A stretch of 64,000 nucleotides of DNA from Mycobacterium sp. SMC-4 (GTDB lineage Bacteria; Actinomycetota; Actinomycetes; Mycobacteriales; Mycobacteriaceae). Positions 1 to 7,961 of this stretch are shown one piece after another. Position numbers and translations under genes: made by a program. The notes beneath the pieces are model-generated. The model was not told the DNA's origin. It was given only the letters and a program-made list of their open reading frames with translations, and did not search any database. The stretch is taken from contig NZ_CP079869.1 of the NCBI RefSeq assembly GCF_025263265.1, forward strand, positions 372,001 to 436,000. The letters run 5' to 3'. Numbering within the stretch: position 1 is the stretch's first letter; each line of letters begins with the position of its first letter.

Positions 1-614
1 TCGTACATCGTGACCGCGTCTAGGCCGTCCGGCCTCGTCCATGTGACGATGCAGGCGTGCGGCTCCATCGGGTTGTTGTGCTCGATCGGCGTGGTGTAGG
101 TCTGGTCCACTGTGACCGCCGCCAGGGCCAACGCGGTCGCGACATCACCGTCGTCGGTGTCGGGTGGGTAGGACGGATTGACCGACTCTGGGGCGTAGAG
201 CCCGGGATGGTCCTTGGTGAGCTGGGCATCGTGCGATTCTACGCGATAGTGCACTGTCACCAAAGAGGCTGCGTGTCTGGCGATTTCGGCAGTCTCGGCG
301 ACGACACCGCCGATGATCTGGCCCCGGAAGTGCACGCGATCGTCCTGCAGGATCGACAACTCACCGTCGGAGGCGTCCGCCAGCGCCGGCGCGTCGAAGA
401 CTGTCAGCACGTCGAGCACCCCCTCGGCTCCACGAGCTGCTTCGGTGTGCATCGCGGTGACCCGGCCGCGGGCGATGGTGGCCTGGATCGGATGCAGATA
501 CGCCGGGTTGTCGACACGGTGCTCGAAGGCGTAGCGCGCGGTGCCGGTGACCTTGGCCCGGCCTTCACGGCGTGCCCGCGGGGTTCCGATGGCGTGCGGT
601 TTGAGCAGGGTCAT
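1..614 (-). CDS. Molybdenum hydroxylase, molybdopterin-binding large subunit (PaoC/XdhA-like), partial
   Basis: The first 204 codons of the catalytic subunit of an aldehyde oxidase/xanthine dehydrogenase-type enzyme are visible; the rest lies beyond the left edge. The N-terminus (MTLLKPHAIGTPRARREG) is followed by KVTGTARYAFEH, typical of the a/b hammerhead domain. A segment VDQTYTTPIEHNNPMEPHA is the usual start of the Mo-binding domain. The ATG overlaps the TGA of the FAD-subunit gene by four bases (ATGA), so the three subunits form one translationally coupled operon. No signal peptide is seen, so the enzyme is probably cytoplasmic. The substrate cannot be read from this fragment. Confidence 0.88.
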   Translation of the reverse strand, partial: MTLLKPHAIGTPRARREGRAKVTGTARYAFEHRVDNPAYLHPIQATIARGRVTAMHTEAARGAEGVLDVLTVFDAPALADASDGELSILQDDRVHFRGQIIGGVVAETAEIARHAASLVTVHYRVESHDAQLTKDHPGLYAPESVNPSYPPDTDDGDVATALALAAVTVDQTYTTPIEHNNPMEPHACIVTWTRPDGLDAVTMY

Positions 615-1603
615 CGCCGGCTCCGCTCGGCCAACATGCGCAAGTGCGCGGTGAGGGTGCGCCGCGCCAGATCGATCTTGAACTCGTTGCCGGGCAACGG
701 TTGCGCATCGGCCAGCTCGGCATCTGCTGCGGTAGCCCATGACTCGTCGCCGACCGCACCGCCGACCAGAGCATTCTCGGCGCGGTGCGCGCGCCACGGC
801 CGGTGCGCGACACCGCCCAGGGCGATGCGGGCCGATGCGACCCGGTCGCCGTCGAGGCGAATCTCGGCGGCCACCGATACCAACGCGAACGCGAAGGACG
901 CGCGGTCGCGAACCTTGCGGTAGTCCGAGACCGATCTTGTTGTGGGCGGGGGCAGTTCGACGGCGGTGATCAACTCACCGTGGCGCAACTCGGTGTCGCG
1001 GTGGGGTTGGTCACCGGGCAGTCGGTAGAACTCTGCTATCGGTATACGGCGCGCTCCGTCGACACCCTCGACCAGGATGGTCGCCTCCAGGGCGGTCATC
1101 GCGACCGCCATGTCCGATGGGTGCGTGGCGATGCAATGCGGCGATGCCCCCAAAATTGCGTGATACCGAACGTAGCCGCCGATCGCCGAGCATCCGGTGC
1201 CCGGCTCGCGCTTGTTGCACGGGGTGGTGACGTCCTGAAAGTAGACACATCGGGTGCGCTGCAGCAGATTGCCGGCAGTTGTGGCCGAATTGCGCAGCTG
1301 CGCCGACGCTGCGGACAGTAGTGCGCGGGCCAGCATCGGATAACGCGACCGGATCACCGGATGGGCGGCCAGGTCGCTGTTGCGCACATTGGCACCGACG
1401 CGCACGCCACCTTCGTCGGTGCTTTCGATGTCGGTGAGCTGCAGGCGGCTGACGTCGACGAGGAGGTCAGGCTGGGCCACGCCGAGTTTCATGTGGTCGA
1501 CGAGGTTGGTTCCGCCGGCCAGGTAGGCAGCCTCGGGGTGACGGGTCAGGGTGGCCACGGCGTCGGCCGGGCTGGTGGCGACGTGATAAGCGAAGGGCTT
1601 CAT
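611..1603 (-). CDS. Molybdenum hydroxylase, FAD-binding medium subunit with extra [4Fe-4S] site (PaoB/YagS-like)
   Basis: 330 aa. It starts MKPFAYHVATSPADAV and carries the FAD-binding LAGGTNLVDHMK motif. A Cys-rich insert follows (RCVYFQDVTTPCNKREPGT, then GCSAIGG and SPHCIATHPSDMAVAM). This pattern marks the E. coli PaoB branch, where four Cys hold an additional [4Fe-4S] cluster not found in ordinary xanthine dehydrogenases. The ATG at 1603 overlaps the end of the 2Fe-2S gene. A longer upstream reading exists but only re-reads the 2Fe-2S gene in another frame. The subunit passes electrons from the Mo site through Fe-S to FAD. Confidence 0.9.
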   Translation of the reverse strand: MKPFAYHVATSPADAVATLTRHPEAAYLAGGTNLVDHMKLGVAQPDLLVDVSRLQLTDIESTDEGGVRVGANVRNSDLAAHPVIRSRYPMLARALLSAASAQLRNSATTAGNLLQRTRCVYFQDVTTPCNKREPGTGCSAIGGYVRYHAILGASPHCIATHPSDMAVAMTALEATILVEGVDGARRIPIAEFYRLPGDQPHRDTELRHGELITAVELPPPTTRSVSDYRKVRDRASFAFALVSVAAEIRLDGDRVASARIALGGVAHRPWRAHRAENALVGGAVGDESWATAADAELADAQPLPGNEFKIDLARRTLTAHLRMLAERSRR

Positions 1604-2121
1604 GGGCTTGCCGCGCTGGCGATGGCGGCCACGATGTTCGGGTAGGCCGCGCACCGGCAGAGGTTGCCGTTCATCCGCTCGCGGATCTCGTCGTCGGTCA
1701 GCTCCGGACTGGCTTCGAGGTCGTCGGCGAGGACGCTCGGCGCGCCGGATTTCAGCTCGTCCAACATGCCGACGGCCGAACAGATCTGGCCCGGCGTGCA
1801 GTACCCGCACTGGAAGGCGTCCTCGTCATGAAACGCTTGGGCGACCGGGTGCAGATGCTCCGGCTCACCGAGGCCGGCCGCGGTCGTCAGATCGGCACCG
1901 TCGGCGGCCACCACGAACGTCAGGCAGCTGGTCACCCGACGACCGGCGACGAGCACGGTGCACGACCCGCACTGGCCGTGGTCGCACCCCTTCTTGGGTG
2001 CGGTGGCGCCGATGAGCTCGCGCAGCGCGTCGAGCAGGGTGACCCGGTTGTCGACGACCAGTCGGTGAGGTTGGCCGTCGACGACCAACGACACCTCGGA
2101 TCTGTGCTCGGGCGCGCTCAC
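1600..2121 (-). CDS. Molybdenum hydroxylase, [2Fe-2S] small subunit (PaoA/YagT-like)
   Basis: 173 aa from a GTG start. The N-terminal plant-type ferredoxin domain has GCDHGQCGSC and a later C (TSCLTF). The C-terminal domain has CGYCTPGQ and NGNLCRCAAYPNI, giving the two [2Fe-2S] clusters of the family. Unlike E. coli PaoA there is no twin-arginine signal before the ferredoxin domain (it begins MSAPEHRSEVSLVVDG), which argues for a cytoplasmic enzyme. It is the first gene of the three-gene operon and ends in a four-base overlap with the FAD subunit gene. Confidence 0.92.
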   Translation of the reverse strand: MSAPEHRSEVSLVVDGQPHRLVVDNRVTLLDALRELIGATAPKKGCDHGQCGSCTVLVAGRRVTSCLTFVVAADGADLTTAAGLGEPEHLHPVAQAFHDEDAFQCGYCTPGQICSAVGMLDELKSGAPSVLADDLEASPELTDDEIRERMNGNLCRCAAYPNIVAAIASAASP

Positions 2122-2162
2122 CGGGCCCGGATACCCGGGGCCCCGGCAGTCAAACGCGCAAC

Positions 2163-3380
2163 TCAGTTCCGCGGGGTCGCGAGCACCGCGGCGATGCCGG
2201 TGGTCAGCGGCACCGACAGCGCCAACGCGATGCCGCCGACCGCCGAACGTGCGATCTCGATGGCCACGCTCTCGCTGATCAGCACGTCACCCAGCGAGCG
2301 GTTCGCGACGCTGAACAACAGCAGCAGCGGCAATGCACTGCCGGCGTAGGCCAACACCAGGGTGTAGACCGTGCTGGCGATATGGTCGCGGCCGACCCGC
2401 ATCGCGCCGGTGAACACCACCCGACGGCTCGCGCGCTCCAGCCCGGCCAGCTCGAACACCGTGGACGCCTGGGTCACGGTGACGTCGTTGAGCACGCCGA
2501 GCGAGCCGATGATGAACCCGGCCAGCAGCAGCCCGGTGATCGACACGTTGCCCATATAGGCAGCGACCTGATTGTTCTGATCCTCCGACAACCCGGTCAG
2601 GTGGGCCAGTTCGATGGCCACCCACGACAATCCGGCGGCCAGCACCATCGAGGCCAACGTGCCCAGCAGCGCGGCACTGGTGCGCAGACTCACGCCGTGG
2701 GCCAGATAGAGCACCGCATAGAGAATGGCCGCGGACGCCACCAGAGCCACGGGTATCGCCGGCGCACCGTCGCGCAATGCCGGCAACAGGAACACCACCA
2801 GGACCGCGAACGCGACGACGATACCGATCAGCGCCCGCAGTCCGCGCCACCTCGCCACCGCCACCACGATGACCGCGAAGGCCGCTGCCAGCACCACGAG
2901 GGGCCAAGTGCGCTGATAGTCGTAGAACGAATAGGTGGTGGTCCCGGTCTGGTCGACCTGTCTGCTGATGCGGATGTCGTCCCCGGCGACCAACCGCGGC
3001 TGGCCACCGCCACCGCTGAACTCCAACAGCGTCCGGGCGCCCTGGTTGGGGCCGGACTCGATCGCCACCAGGGTCTGGACACATTCGGCGATGCCCTCGC
3101 GGGCGGGCAACGGATCACCGGTCAGTACGGCGCCGACCGAGGGACTGCCGCAGGTGGCGGTGGTGGAGGACAGTACCCGCCCGGACTCCGTGGTGACCGC
3201 GCCTCCGGCGGCATTCTGGAAGGGCAGGGGGATCTCGGCCTGCTGACCGCTGGGCCACAGCAGAGCGGCCCCGGCGATCACCGCGATACCGCACGCCACC
3301 AGCAGTCCGACCACGATCTTGGCGGCCAACGGCCCCAGCGGGGAGGGCCCGTTCAGTGAATGGGAATGACTGTGTGCCAC
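2163..3380 (-). CDS. YibE/F family multi-pass membrane protein
   Basis: 405 aa from a GTG start (MAHSHSHSLNG). A first transmembrane segment at about residues 22-44 is followed by an extracytoplasmic domain of roughly 120 residues. At least seven further hydrophobic segments follow from about residue 158, including the YibE/F-type stretch with GLLLAGFIIGSLGVLNDVTV. The biochemical role of the family is not known to me; a transport function is often assumed. It sits 4 bp downstream of the aminotransferase gene, so the two are probably co-transcribed. His residues near the N-terminus (HSHSHS) may bind a metal, which is inference. Confidence 0.85.
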   Translation of the reverse strand: MAHSHSHSLNGPSPLGPLAAKIVVGLLVACGIAVIAGAALLWPSGQQAEIPLPFQNAAGGAVTTESGRVLSSTTATCGSPSVGAVLTGDPLPAREGIAECVQTLVAIESGPNQGARTLLEFSGGGGQPRLVAGDDIRISRQVDQTGTTTYSFYDYQRTWPLVVLAAAFAVIVVAVARWRGLRALIGIVVAFAVLVVFLLPALRDGAPAIPVALVASAAILYAVLYLAHGVSLRTSAALLGTLASMVLAAGLSWVAIELAHLTGLSEDQNNQVAAYMGNVSITGLLLAGFIIGSLGVLNDVTVTQASTVFELAGLERASRRVVFTGAMRVGRDHIASTVYTLVLAYAGSALPLLLLFSVANRSLGDVLISESVAIEIARSAVGGIALALSVPLTTGIAAVLATPRN

Positions 3381-3384
3381 ACGC

Positions 3385-4662
3385 TCACTGCCGATAGCTG
3401 ACCAGGAAGTTGCCCAGCCGTTCGATAGCGTTGGTCAGGTCACGCGCCCACGGAAGCGTCACGATGCGCAGATGATCCGGTGTGGGCCAATTGAACCCGG
3501 TGCCCTGCACGACCAGGATCTTCTCCTGCAGCAGCAGGTCCAACACCAGCTGCTCATCGTCGACGATGTCATACACCTCCGGATCCAGACGCGGGAATGC
3601 ATACAGCGCACCTTGAGGCTTCACGCAGGAGACCCCGGGGATCTCGTTGAGTTTCTCCCAGGCGACGTCACGTTGCTCGAGCAGCCTACCGCCAGGCAGG
3701 ACCAGGTCTTCGATGCTCTGATGGCCACCGAGAGCGACCTGAATCGCATGCTGGGCAGGAACATTCGGGCACAGCCGCATGTTGGCCAGCAAGCTGATGC
3801 CCTCGATGAAGCTGGAGGCGTGCTCTTTGGGGCCGGTGATCACCAGCCAGCCCGACCGGTAGCCGGCCACCCGGTAGGCCTTGGACAGACCGTTGAACGT
3901 CAGCGTCAGTACATCCGGGGCGACCGAGGCCATCGAGATGTGCTCGGCGTCGTCATAGAGGATCTTGTCGTAGATCTCGTCGGCCAGCAGCAACAGTTGG
4001 TGCTCACGTGCGAGATCGGCGATCCGCTCCAGGGTTTCGCGGCTGTACACCGCGCCGGTCGGGTTGTTCGGGTTGATCACCACGATCGCTTTGGTGCGTT
4101 CGGTGATCTTCGATTCGATGTCGGCGACATCGGGATTCCAGCCCTGGGTCTCGTCACACAGGTAGTGCACCGGCGTTCCGCCGGCCAGCGATGTGCACGC
4201 CGTCCACAGCGGATAGTCCGGAGCGGGGATGAGCACCTGGTCGCCGTTGTCAAGCAGCGCTTGCAGGGTCATCTGGATCAGCTCGGAGGCACCGTTGCCG
4301 AGGTAGACGTCGTCGATGTCGAAACGTGGGAATCCCTCGACGAGTTCGTAGCGGGTGAACACCGCGCGGCGTGCGCTGACGATGCCCTTGGAGTCGGAGT
4401 ACCCCTGCGCGTACGGCAGGGCCGCGATGATGTCGCGCATGATCACATCGGGGGCCTCGAAACCGAACGGGGCCGGGTTGCCGATGTTGAGCTTGAGGAT
4501 GCGGTGCCCTTCGGCTTCCAGCCGTGAGGCGTGTTCGTGTACGGGACCGCGGATCTCGTAGAGAACGTCCTGCAGCTTGGAAGACTGCGTGAACTCGCGC
4601 TGGCGGGTGTGTTGGCCACTGCCCGTGTGCCAGGGCACCTGATGGGTACTCACGTCACCCAT
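3385..4662 (-). CDS. aspC: PLP-dependent aminotransferase (AspC/AlaA type, Rv0337c-like)
   Basis: Class I/II aminotransferase of about 425 aa, closely resembling what I recall of M. tuberculosis Rv0337c. Visible motifs are LKLNIGNPAPFGF near the N-terminus, NPNNPTGAVYS, DEIYDKILYD, and the PLP-lysine motif FNGLSKAYRVAGYRSGW. The related E. coli AlaA makes alanine from pyruvate and glutamate, so alanine transamination is the likely role. Two starts compete: ATG at 4662 (MGDVSTHQ) or GTG at 4653 (VSTHQVPWH). The longer reading from 4704 would begin inside an inverted repeat and is less likely. The YibE/F gene follows 4 bp later. Confidence 0.9.
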   Translation of the reverse strand: MGDVSTHQVPWHTGSGQHTRQREFTQSSKLQDVLYEIRGPVHEHASRLEAEGHRILKLNIGNPAPFGFEAPDVIMRDIIAALPYAQGYSDSKGIVSARRAVFTRYELVEGFPRFDIDDVYLGNGASELIQMTLQALLDNGDQVLIPAPDYPLWTACTSLAGGTPVHYLCDETQGWNPDVADIESKITERTKAIVVINPNNPTGAVYSRETLERIADLAREHQLLLLADEIYDKILYDDAEHISMASVAPDVLTLTFNGLSKAYRVAGYRSGWLVITGPKEHASSFIEGISLLANMRLCPNVPAQHAIQVALGGHQSIEDLVLPGGRLLEQRDVAWEKLNEIPGVSCVKPQGALYAFPRLDPEVYDIVDDEQLVLDLLLQEKILVVQGTGFNWPTPDHLRIVTLPWARDLTNAIERLGNFLVSYRQ

Positions 4663-4694
4663 GATTGCACCGCCGTCCAGTGATATATGAAACC

Positions 4695-4749
4695 GAGAGT
4701 GCATCCACGGTCGTCGACCGTCACCGCTAGCGACCGTGAATGCACTCTC
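4695..4749. terminator. 19-bp inverted repeat between etfD and the aminotransferase gene
   Basis: Arms at 4695-4713 (starting GAGAGTGCAT) and 4731-4749 (ending ATGCACTCTC) pair over 19 bp with one mismatch around a 17-nt loop. The loop contains a further CGACCGT repeat. The site starts 13 bp after the etfD stop and ends upstream of the next gene, so it could end etfD transcription. There is no run of T, so a factor-dependent stop, an RNA-processing site or a dispersed palindromic repeat are alternatives. Confidence 0.55.
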
Positions 4750-4761
4750 GTGTGAGGTGGA

Positions 4762-7700
4762 TTACCGCCGACCCGGCCGGCGCGCGCCCTTGGCGATGCC
4801 CAGACCCTTGACCGGCGGCTCGTCACCGACAACTCGGGTGTCATCGCCGGTGGAGCCGTTCGACGATGGCGCGGTCTCGGGCTCGGCCTTCGCTGTGGGC
4901 TCCGCGGCAGGTTCGGGGGCAGTCTCCGCTGCGGGCTCGGCCTTGGGGGCTGCCGCGGGTGCCTTCTTGGCCCCTGGTCGACGCGCGCCGGGTGCGATAC
5001 CGAGGCCCTTGACCTCCGGCTCGGGCTTGGACGCCTCGAGTCCGCGGTCGGAGTCGGCGGTGTCGGTGGCTTCCGTGCCGGCTTCGGCCTTGTCCGGGTC
5101 CACGTTGGGCGGCTGAACGACGGTGCCGGCACCCTCATTCGGCGACGCGCTGGTGGCCGGCGCCTTCTTCGCACCCGGACGGCGTGCGCCTGCAGCGATG
5201 CCCAAGCCCTTGACCTCGGGCTCCGGCGCAGCCGGTGCCTCCACCGGTGCGGAGGCCTCGGCCTTCGGTGCTGCCGCGGTCTTCTTGGCACCTGGGCGCT
5301 TCGCACCGCCGGCGATGCCCAGACCCTTGGCAGGTGCCGCCGCTGCCGGCTTCGCCTGGCCGTCGGCCGCCTTCTTGGCCCCGGGTCGCTTGGCCCCACC
5401 GGCCAGGCCCAACCCGGTCACCGGCTTGGATTCGGTCGCGGTGTCGGCCTTGGCTTCGGCAGGCTCGGGCGTTGCCTCGTTCGGGGCTGGGGCCCCTTCG
5501 GCCACGACGTCGGCCTTCGCCGGAGCCTGCGCGGCCAGCTGGGCTGCCCGCTCCTCGGCTTCCTTTGCCGCCGTGCCCTTTTCCGGCAGCGTCACAGTGC
5601 TCTTGTCCAGCGAGCCCAGCAGCAGCTGAGCCACGTCGAGCACCTCGGCCTTCTCGACCTCACGCGCAGCCGAGACCTCGTCGACGCCGTCGGTGATCAT
5701 CACCCGGCAGAACGGGCAGCCGGTGGCGATGGTGTCGGCGGTGTCCATCGCCTCTTCGGTGCGCTCGGTGTTGACGCGCTTACCGATGTGCTCTTCCATC
5801 CACATCCGCGCGCCGCCGGCGCCGCAGCACAGGCCACGGTCGGCGTGGCGGGGCATCTCGGTCAGCTTCGCGCCGGCTGCGCCGATCAACTCACGCGGGG
5901 CCGCGTACTCCTTGTTGTGCCGGCCCAGGTAACACGGATCGTGGTAGGTCACCTCCGGTCCGCCGGTCGACTTCACCGGGATGAGCTTCTTGTCCCGCAC
6001 CAGTCGGTTCAGCAACTGGGTGTGGTGCAGCACCGTGTAGTTGCCGCCGATCTGCGGGTATTCGCGACCCAGCGTGTTGAAGCAGTGCGGGCAGGTGACC
6101 ACGACCTTGCGGTCGACCCGCTCGGTGCCCTCGAAAAGCTCGTTGAGGGTCTCGACGTTCTGGGCGGCCAGCTGCTGGAACAGGAACTCGTTGCCCGAGC
6201 GTCGGGCCGAGTCGCCGTTGCAGGTCTCGCCTTCGCCGAGTACCAGGTACTTCACTCCGGCGGCGGCCAGCAGCTCGGCGACGGCCTTGGTGGTCTTCTT
6301 CGCGCGGTCCTCGTAGGCGCCGGCGCAGCCGACCCAGAACAGGTACTCGTAACCGTCGAACGACTCGACGTCCTTGCCGTAGACCGGCACGTCGAAGTCG
6401 ACCTCGTCGATCCAGTTCGTGCGGTCCTTGGAGTTCTGCCCCCACGGGTTGCCCTTGGTCTCCAGGTTCTTGAACAGCACGCCGAGCTCACCGGGGAACT
6501 CCGACTCCATCATGACCTGGTAGCGACGCATATCCACGATGTGATCGATGTGCTCGATGTCCACCGGGCACTGCTCGACGCACGCCCCGCAGGTGGTGCA
6601 CGACCACAGCACGTCGGGGTCGATGACGCCGCCCTGCTCCAGGGTGCCGACCAGCGGCCGGGTGGCCTGCAACGGTGAATCGGCCGGGATGCGCTCGAAG
6701 CCGGACTCCGGCACGTGCTCGTGGCTGTGCTCCTCGCTGCTCTTCTCGCCGCGGATCTCTTCACCCAGACCACCTTCGGGAGTGGTCTCCAGCGGCGACT
6801 CCTTTCCGTCGAGGAAGTACGGGGCCTTGGCGAACATGTGGTCGCGCAGGTTCATGATCACCAGCTTCGGCGACAATGGTTTGCCGGTGTTCCACGCCGG
6901 GCACTGCGACTGGCAGCGCCCGCACTCGGTGCAGGTGGTGAAGTCGAGGTAGCCCTTCCAGGTGAAGTCCTCGATCTTGCCGCGGCCCAGCACGGCGTCC
7001 TCGGCAGGATCCTCGAAGTCGACGACCTCGCCCTTCGACTCGACCGGCAGCAGCGGTCCCAGCCCATCGGGCATCCGCTTGAACGTGACGTTGATCGGGG
7101 CCAGACCGATGTGCAGGTGCTTGGAGTGCAGCACGATCAGCAGGAACACCAGCATGACCGCGATGTGGCCGAGCAGCGAGATCGTCTCGATCCAGGCGTT
7201 GGCCGTGTAACCGAACGGGCTCAGGACCCACCCCATGAACTGGGAGAAGAACGCGCCGTTGCCGTATGGCAGGGCGTCGGTGTTGACCGCGGCGCCGCGG
7301 GTCAGCGCGTAGGTCCAGATGACGTTGAAGATCATGAACAGGATCAGCCAGGCGCCGCCGGTGTGGCTGCCGTAGAAGCGGGAGTCACGGCCGTGTTTCT
7401 TGGGCTCGCGGACCACACGGATGATCGCGAAGGTGATGATGCCGAGCAGCACGGCGACGGCGAAGAAGTCCTGCAGGAAACCCAGCCCGTCCCAGCGGCC
7501 GATCAGCGGGATGTGGAAGTGGTGATCGAACAGCAAGCCGTAGGCCTCGAGGTACACGGTTGCCAAGATGAAGAAGCCCCACATGGTGAAGAAGTGGGCG
7601 ATGCCGGGAATCGACCACTTCAGTAGCCGGGTCTGCCCGAAGACTTCCTCGAATTGCGTGGTGATCCGCTTGCGCAGGTTGTCCTTGCGGTTGTTGGCTT

Positions 7701-7824
7701 CGCTCATCGGCTGACCGGAACGGATGAGCTTGGTCAGCCACATCACGCGTTTCACGGCGAGCGCGGCGACGATGGCGGTCATCGACACCCCGACGATCAA
7801 CCTGATGAGCATCTGCGTATCCAC
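4762..7824 (-). CDS. etfD: EtfD-like membrane Fe-S oxidoreductase (ETF:menaquinone link), Rv0338c homologue
   Basis: 1020 aa from a GTG start. Residues 1-240 hold several membrane helices of NarI/cytochrome-b type. Two [4Fe-4S] motifs follow: C298/C301/C304/C308 (CTECGRCQSQCP) and C409/C412/C415/C419 (CTTCGACVEQCP). Then come two CCG-type halves, with CPHC at 578-581, HDPC at 628-631, LCCGAGG at 665-671 and CPFC at 703-706. In M. tuberculosis the homologue (EtfD) takes electrons from the ETF of fatty-acid beta-oxidation to the quinone pool and is essential. The tail beyond about residue 745 is an Ala/Pro/Lys-rich extension with five GLGIAxGARRPG repeats; the M. tuberculosis protein is shorter, about 880 aa as I recall. 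Two palindromes upstream suggest control by a TetR-type regulator. Confidence 0.93.
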   Translation of the reverse strand: MDTQMLIRLIVGVSMTAIVAALAVKRVMWLTKLIRSGQPMSEANNRKDNLRKRITTQFEEVFGQTRLLKWSIPGIAHFFTMWGFFILATVYLEAYGLLFDHHFHIPLIGRWDGLGFLQDFFAVAVLLGIITFAIIRVVREPKKHGRDSRFYGSHTGGAWLILFMIFNVIWTYALTRGAAVNTDALPYGNGAFFSQFMGWVLSPFGYTANAWIETISLLGHIAVMLVFLLIVLHSKHLHIGLAPINVTFKRMPDGLGPLLPVESKGEVVDFEDPAEDAVLGRGKIEDFTWKGYLDFTTCTECGRCQSQCPAWNTGKPLSPKLVIMNLRDHMFAKAPYFLDGKESPLETTPEGGLGEEIRGEKSSEEHSHEHVPESGFERIPADSPLQATRPLVGTLEQGGVIDPDVLWSCTTCGACVEQCPVDIEHIDHIVDMRRYQVMMESEFPGELGVLFKNLETKGNPWGQNSKDRTNWIDEVDFDVPVYGKDVESFDGYEYLFWVGCAGAYEDRAKKTTKAVAELLAAAGVKYLVLGEGETCNGDSARRSGNEFLFQQLAAQNVETLNELFEGTERVDRKVVVTCPHCFNTLGREYPQIGGNYTVLHHTQLLNRLVRDKKLIPVKSTGGPEVTYHDPCYLGRHNKEYAAPRELIGAAGAKLTEMPRHADRGLCCGAGGARMWMEEHIGKRVNTERTEEAMDTADTIATGCPFCRVMITDGVDEVSAAREVEKAEVLDVAQLLLGSLDKSTVTLPEKGTAAKEAEERAAQLAAQAPAKADVVAEGAPAPNEATPEPAEAKADTATESKPVTGLGLAGGAKRPGAKKAADGQAKPAAAAPAKGLGIAGGAKRPGAKKTAAAPKAEASAPVEAPAAPEPEVKGLGIAAGARRPGAKKAPATSASPNEGAGTVVQPPNVDPDKAEAGTEATDTADSDRGLEASKPEPEVKGLGIAPGARRPGAKKAPAAAPKAEPAAETAPEPAAEPTAKAEPETAPSSNGSTGDDTRVVGDEPPVKGLGIAKGARRPGRR
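4765..5422 (-). repeat. Five copies of a GLGIAxGA(R/K)RPGAKK motif in the EtfD tail
   Basis: Copies are encoded near 5371-5422, 5278-5330, 5163-5214, 4968-5011 and 4765-4812. They read VTGLGLAGGAKRPGAKK, KGLGIAGGAKRPGAKK, KGLGIAAGARRPGAKK, KGLGIAPGARRPGAKK and KGLGIAKGARRPGRR. Linkers are acidic or Ala/Pro-rich and differ in length (about 15-60 residues). The motif is basic, glycine-rich and more conserved than the linkers, which suggests a functional element such as a membrane or protein contact. Confidence 0.85.
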
Positions 7825-7843
7825 GCGGGCCTCCGGTCTCCTT

Positions 7844-7884
7844 GTTACTGGCCGGTAACTCAGCTGTGGTTACTGACCGGTAAC
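7844..7884. promoter_or_regulatory. Twin palindromic operators upstream of etfD
   Basis: Two near-identical 16-mers, GTTACTGGCCGGTAAC (7844-7859) and GTTACTGACCGGTAAC (7869-7884), are spaced 25 bp start to start, about two and a half helical turns. Each has GTTAC/GTAAC arms. They lie 20-60 bp upstream of the etfD GTG start. Palindromes of this GTTACN6GTAAC type are typical of TetR-family regulators of fatty-acid genes. The regulator is not identified here. Confidence 0.7.
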
Positions 7885-7961
7885 TTTTGCTCTTGGCCTG
7901 CTCATAGTTGCATCCGGCAGGGAAGCGGCGCTACGAAGGCTGTCCTAACTCACTGGGTGGC

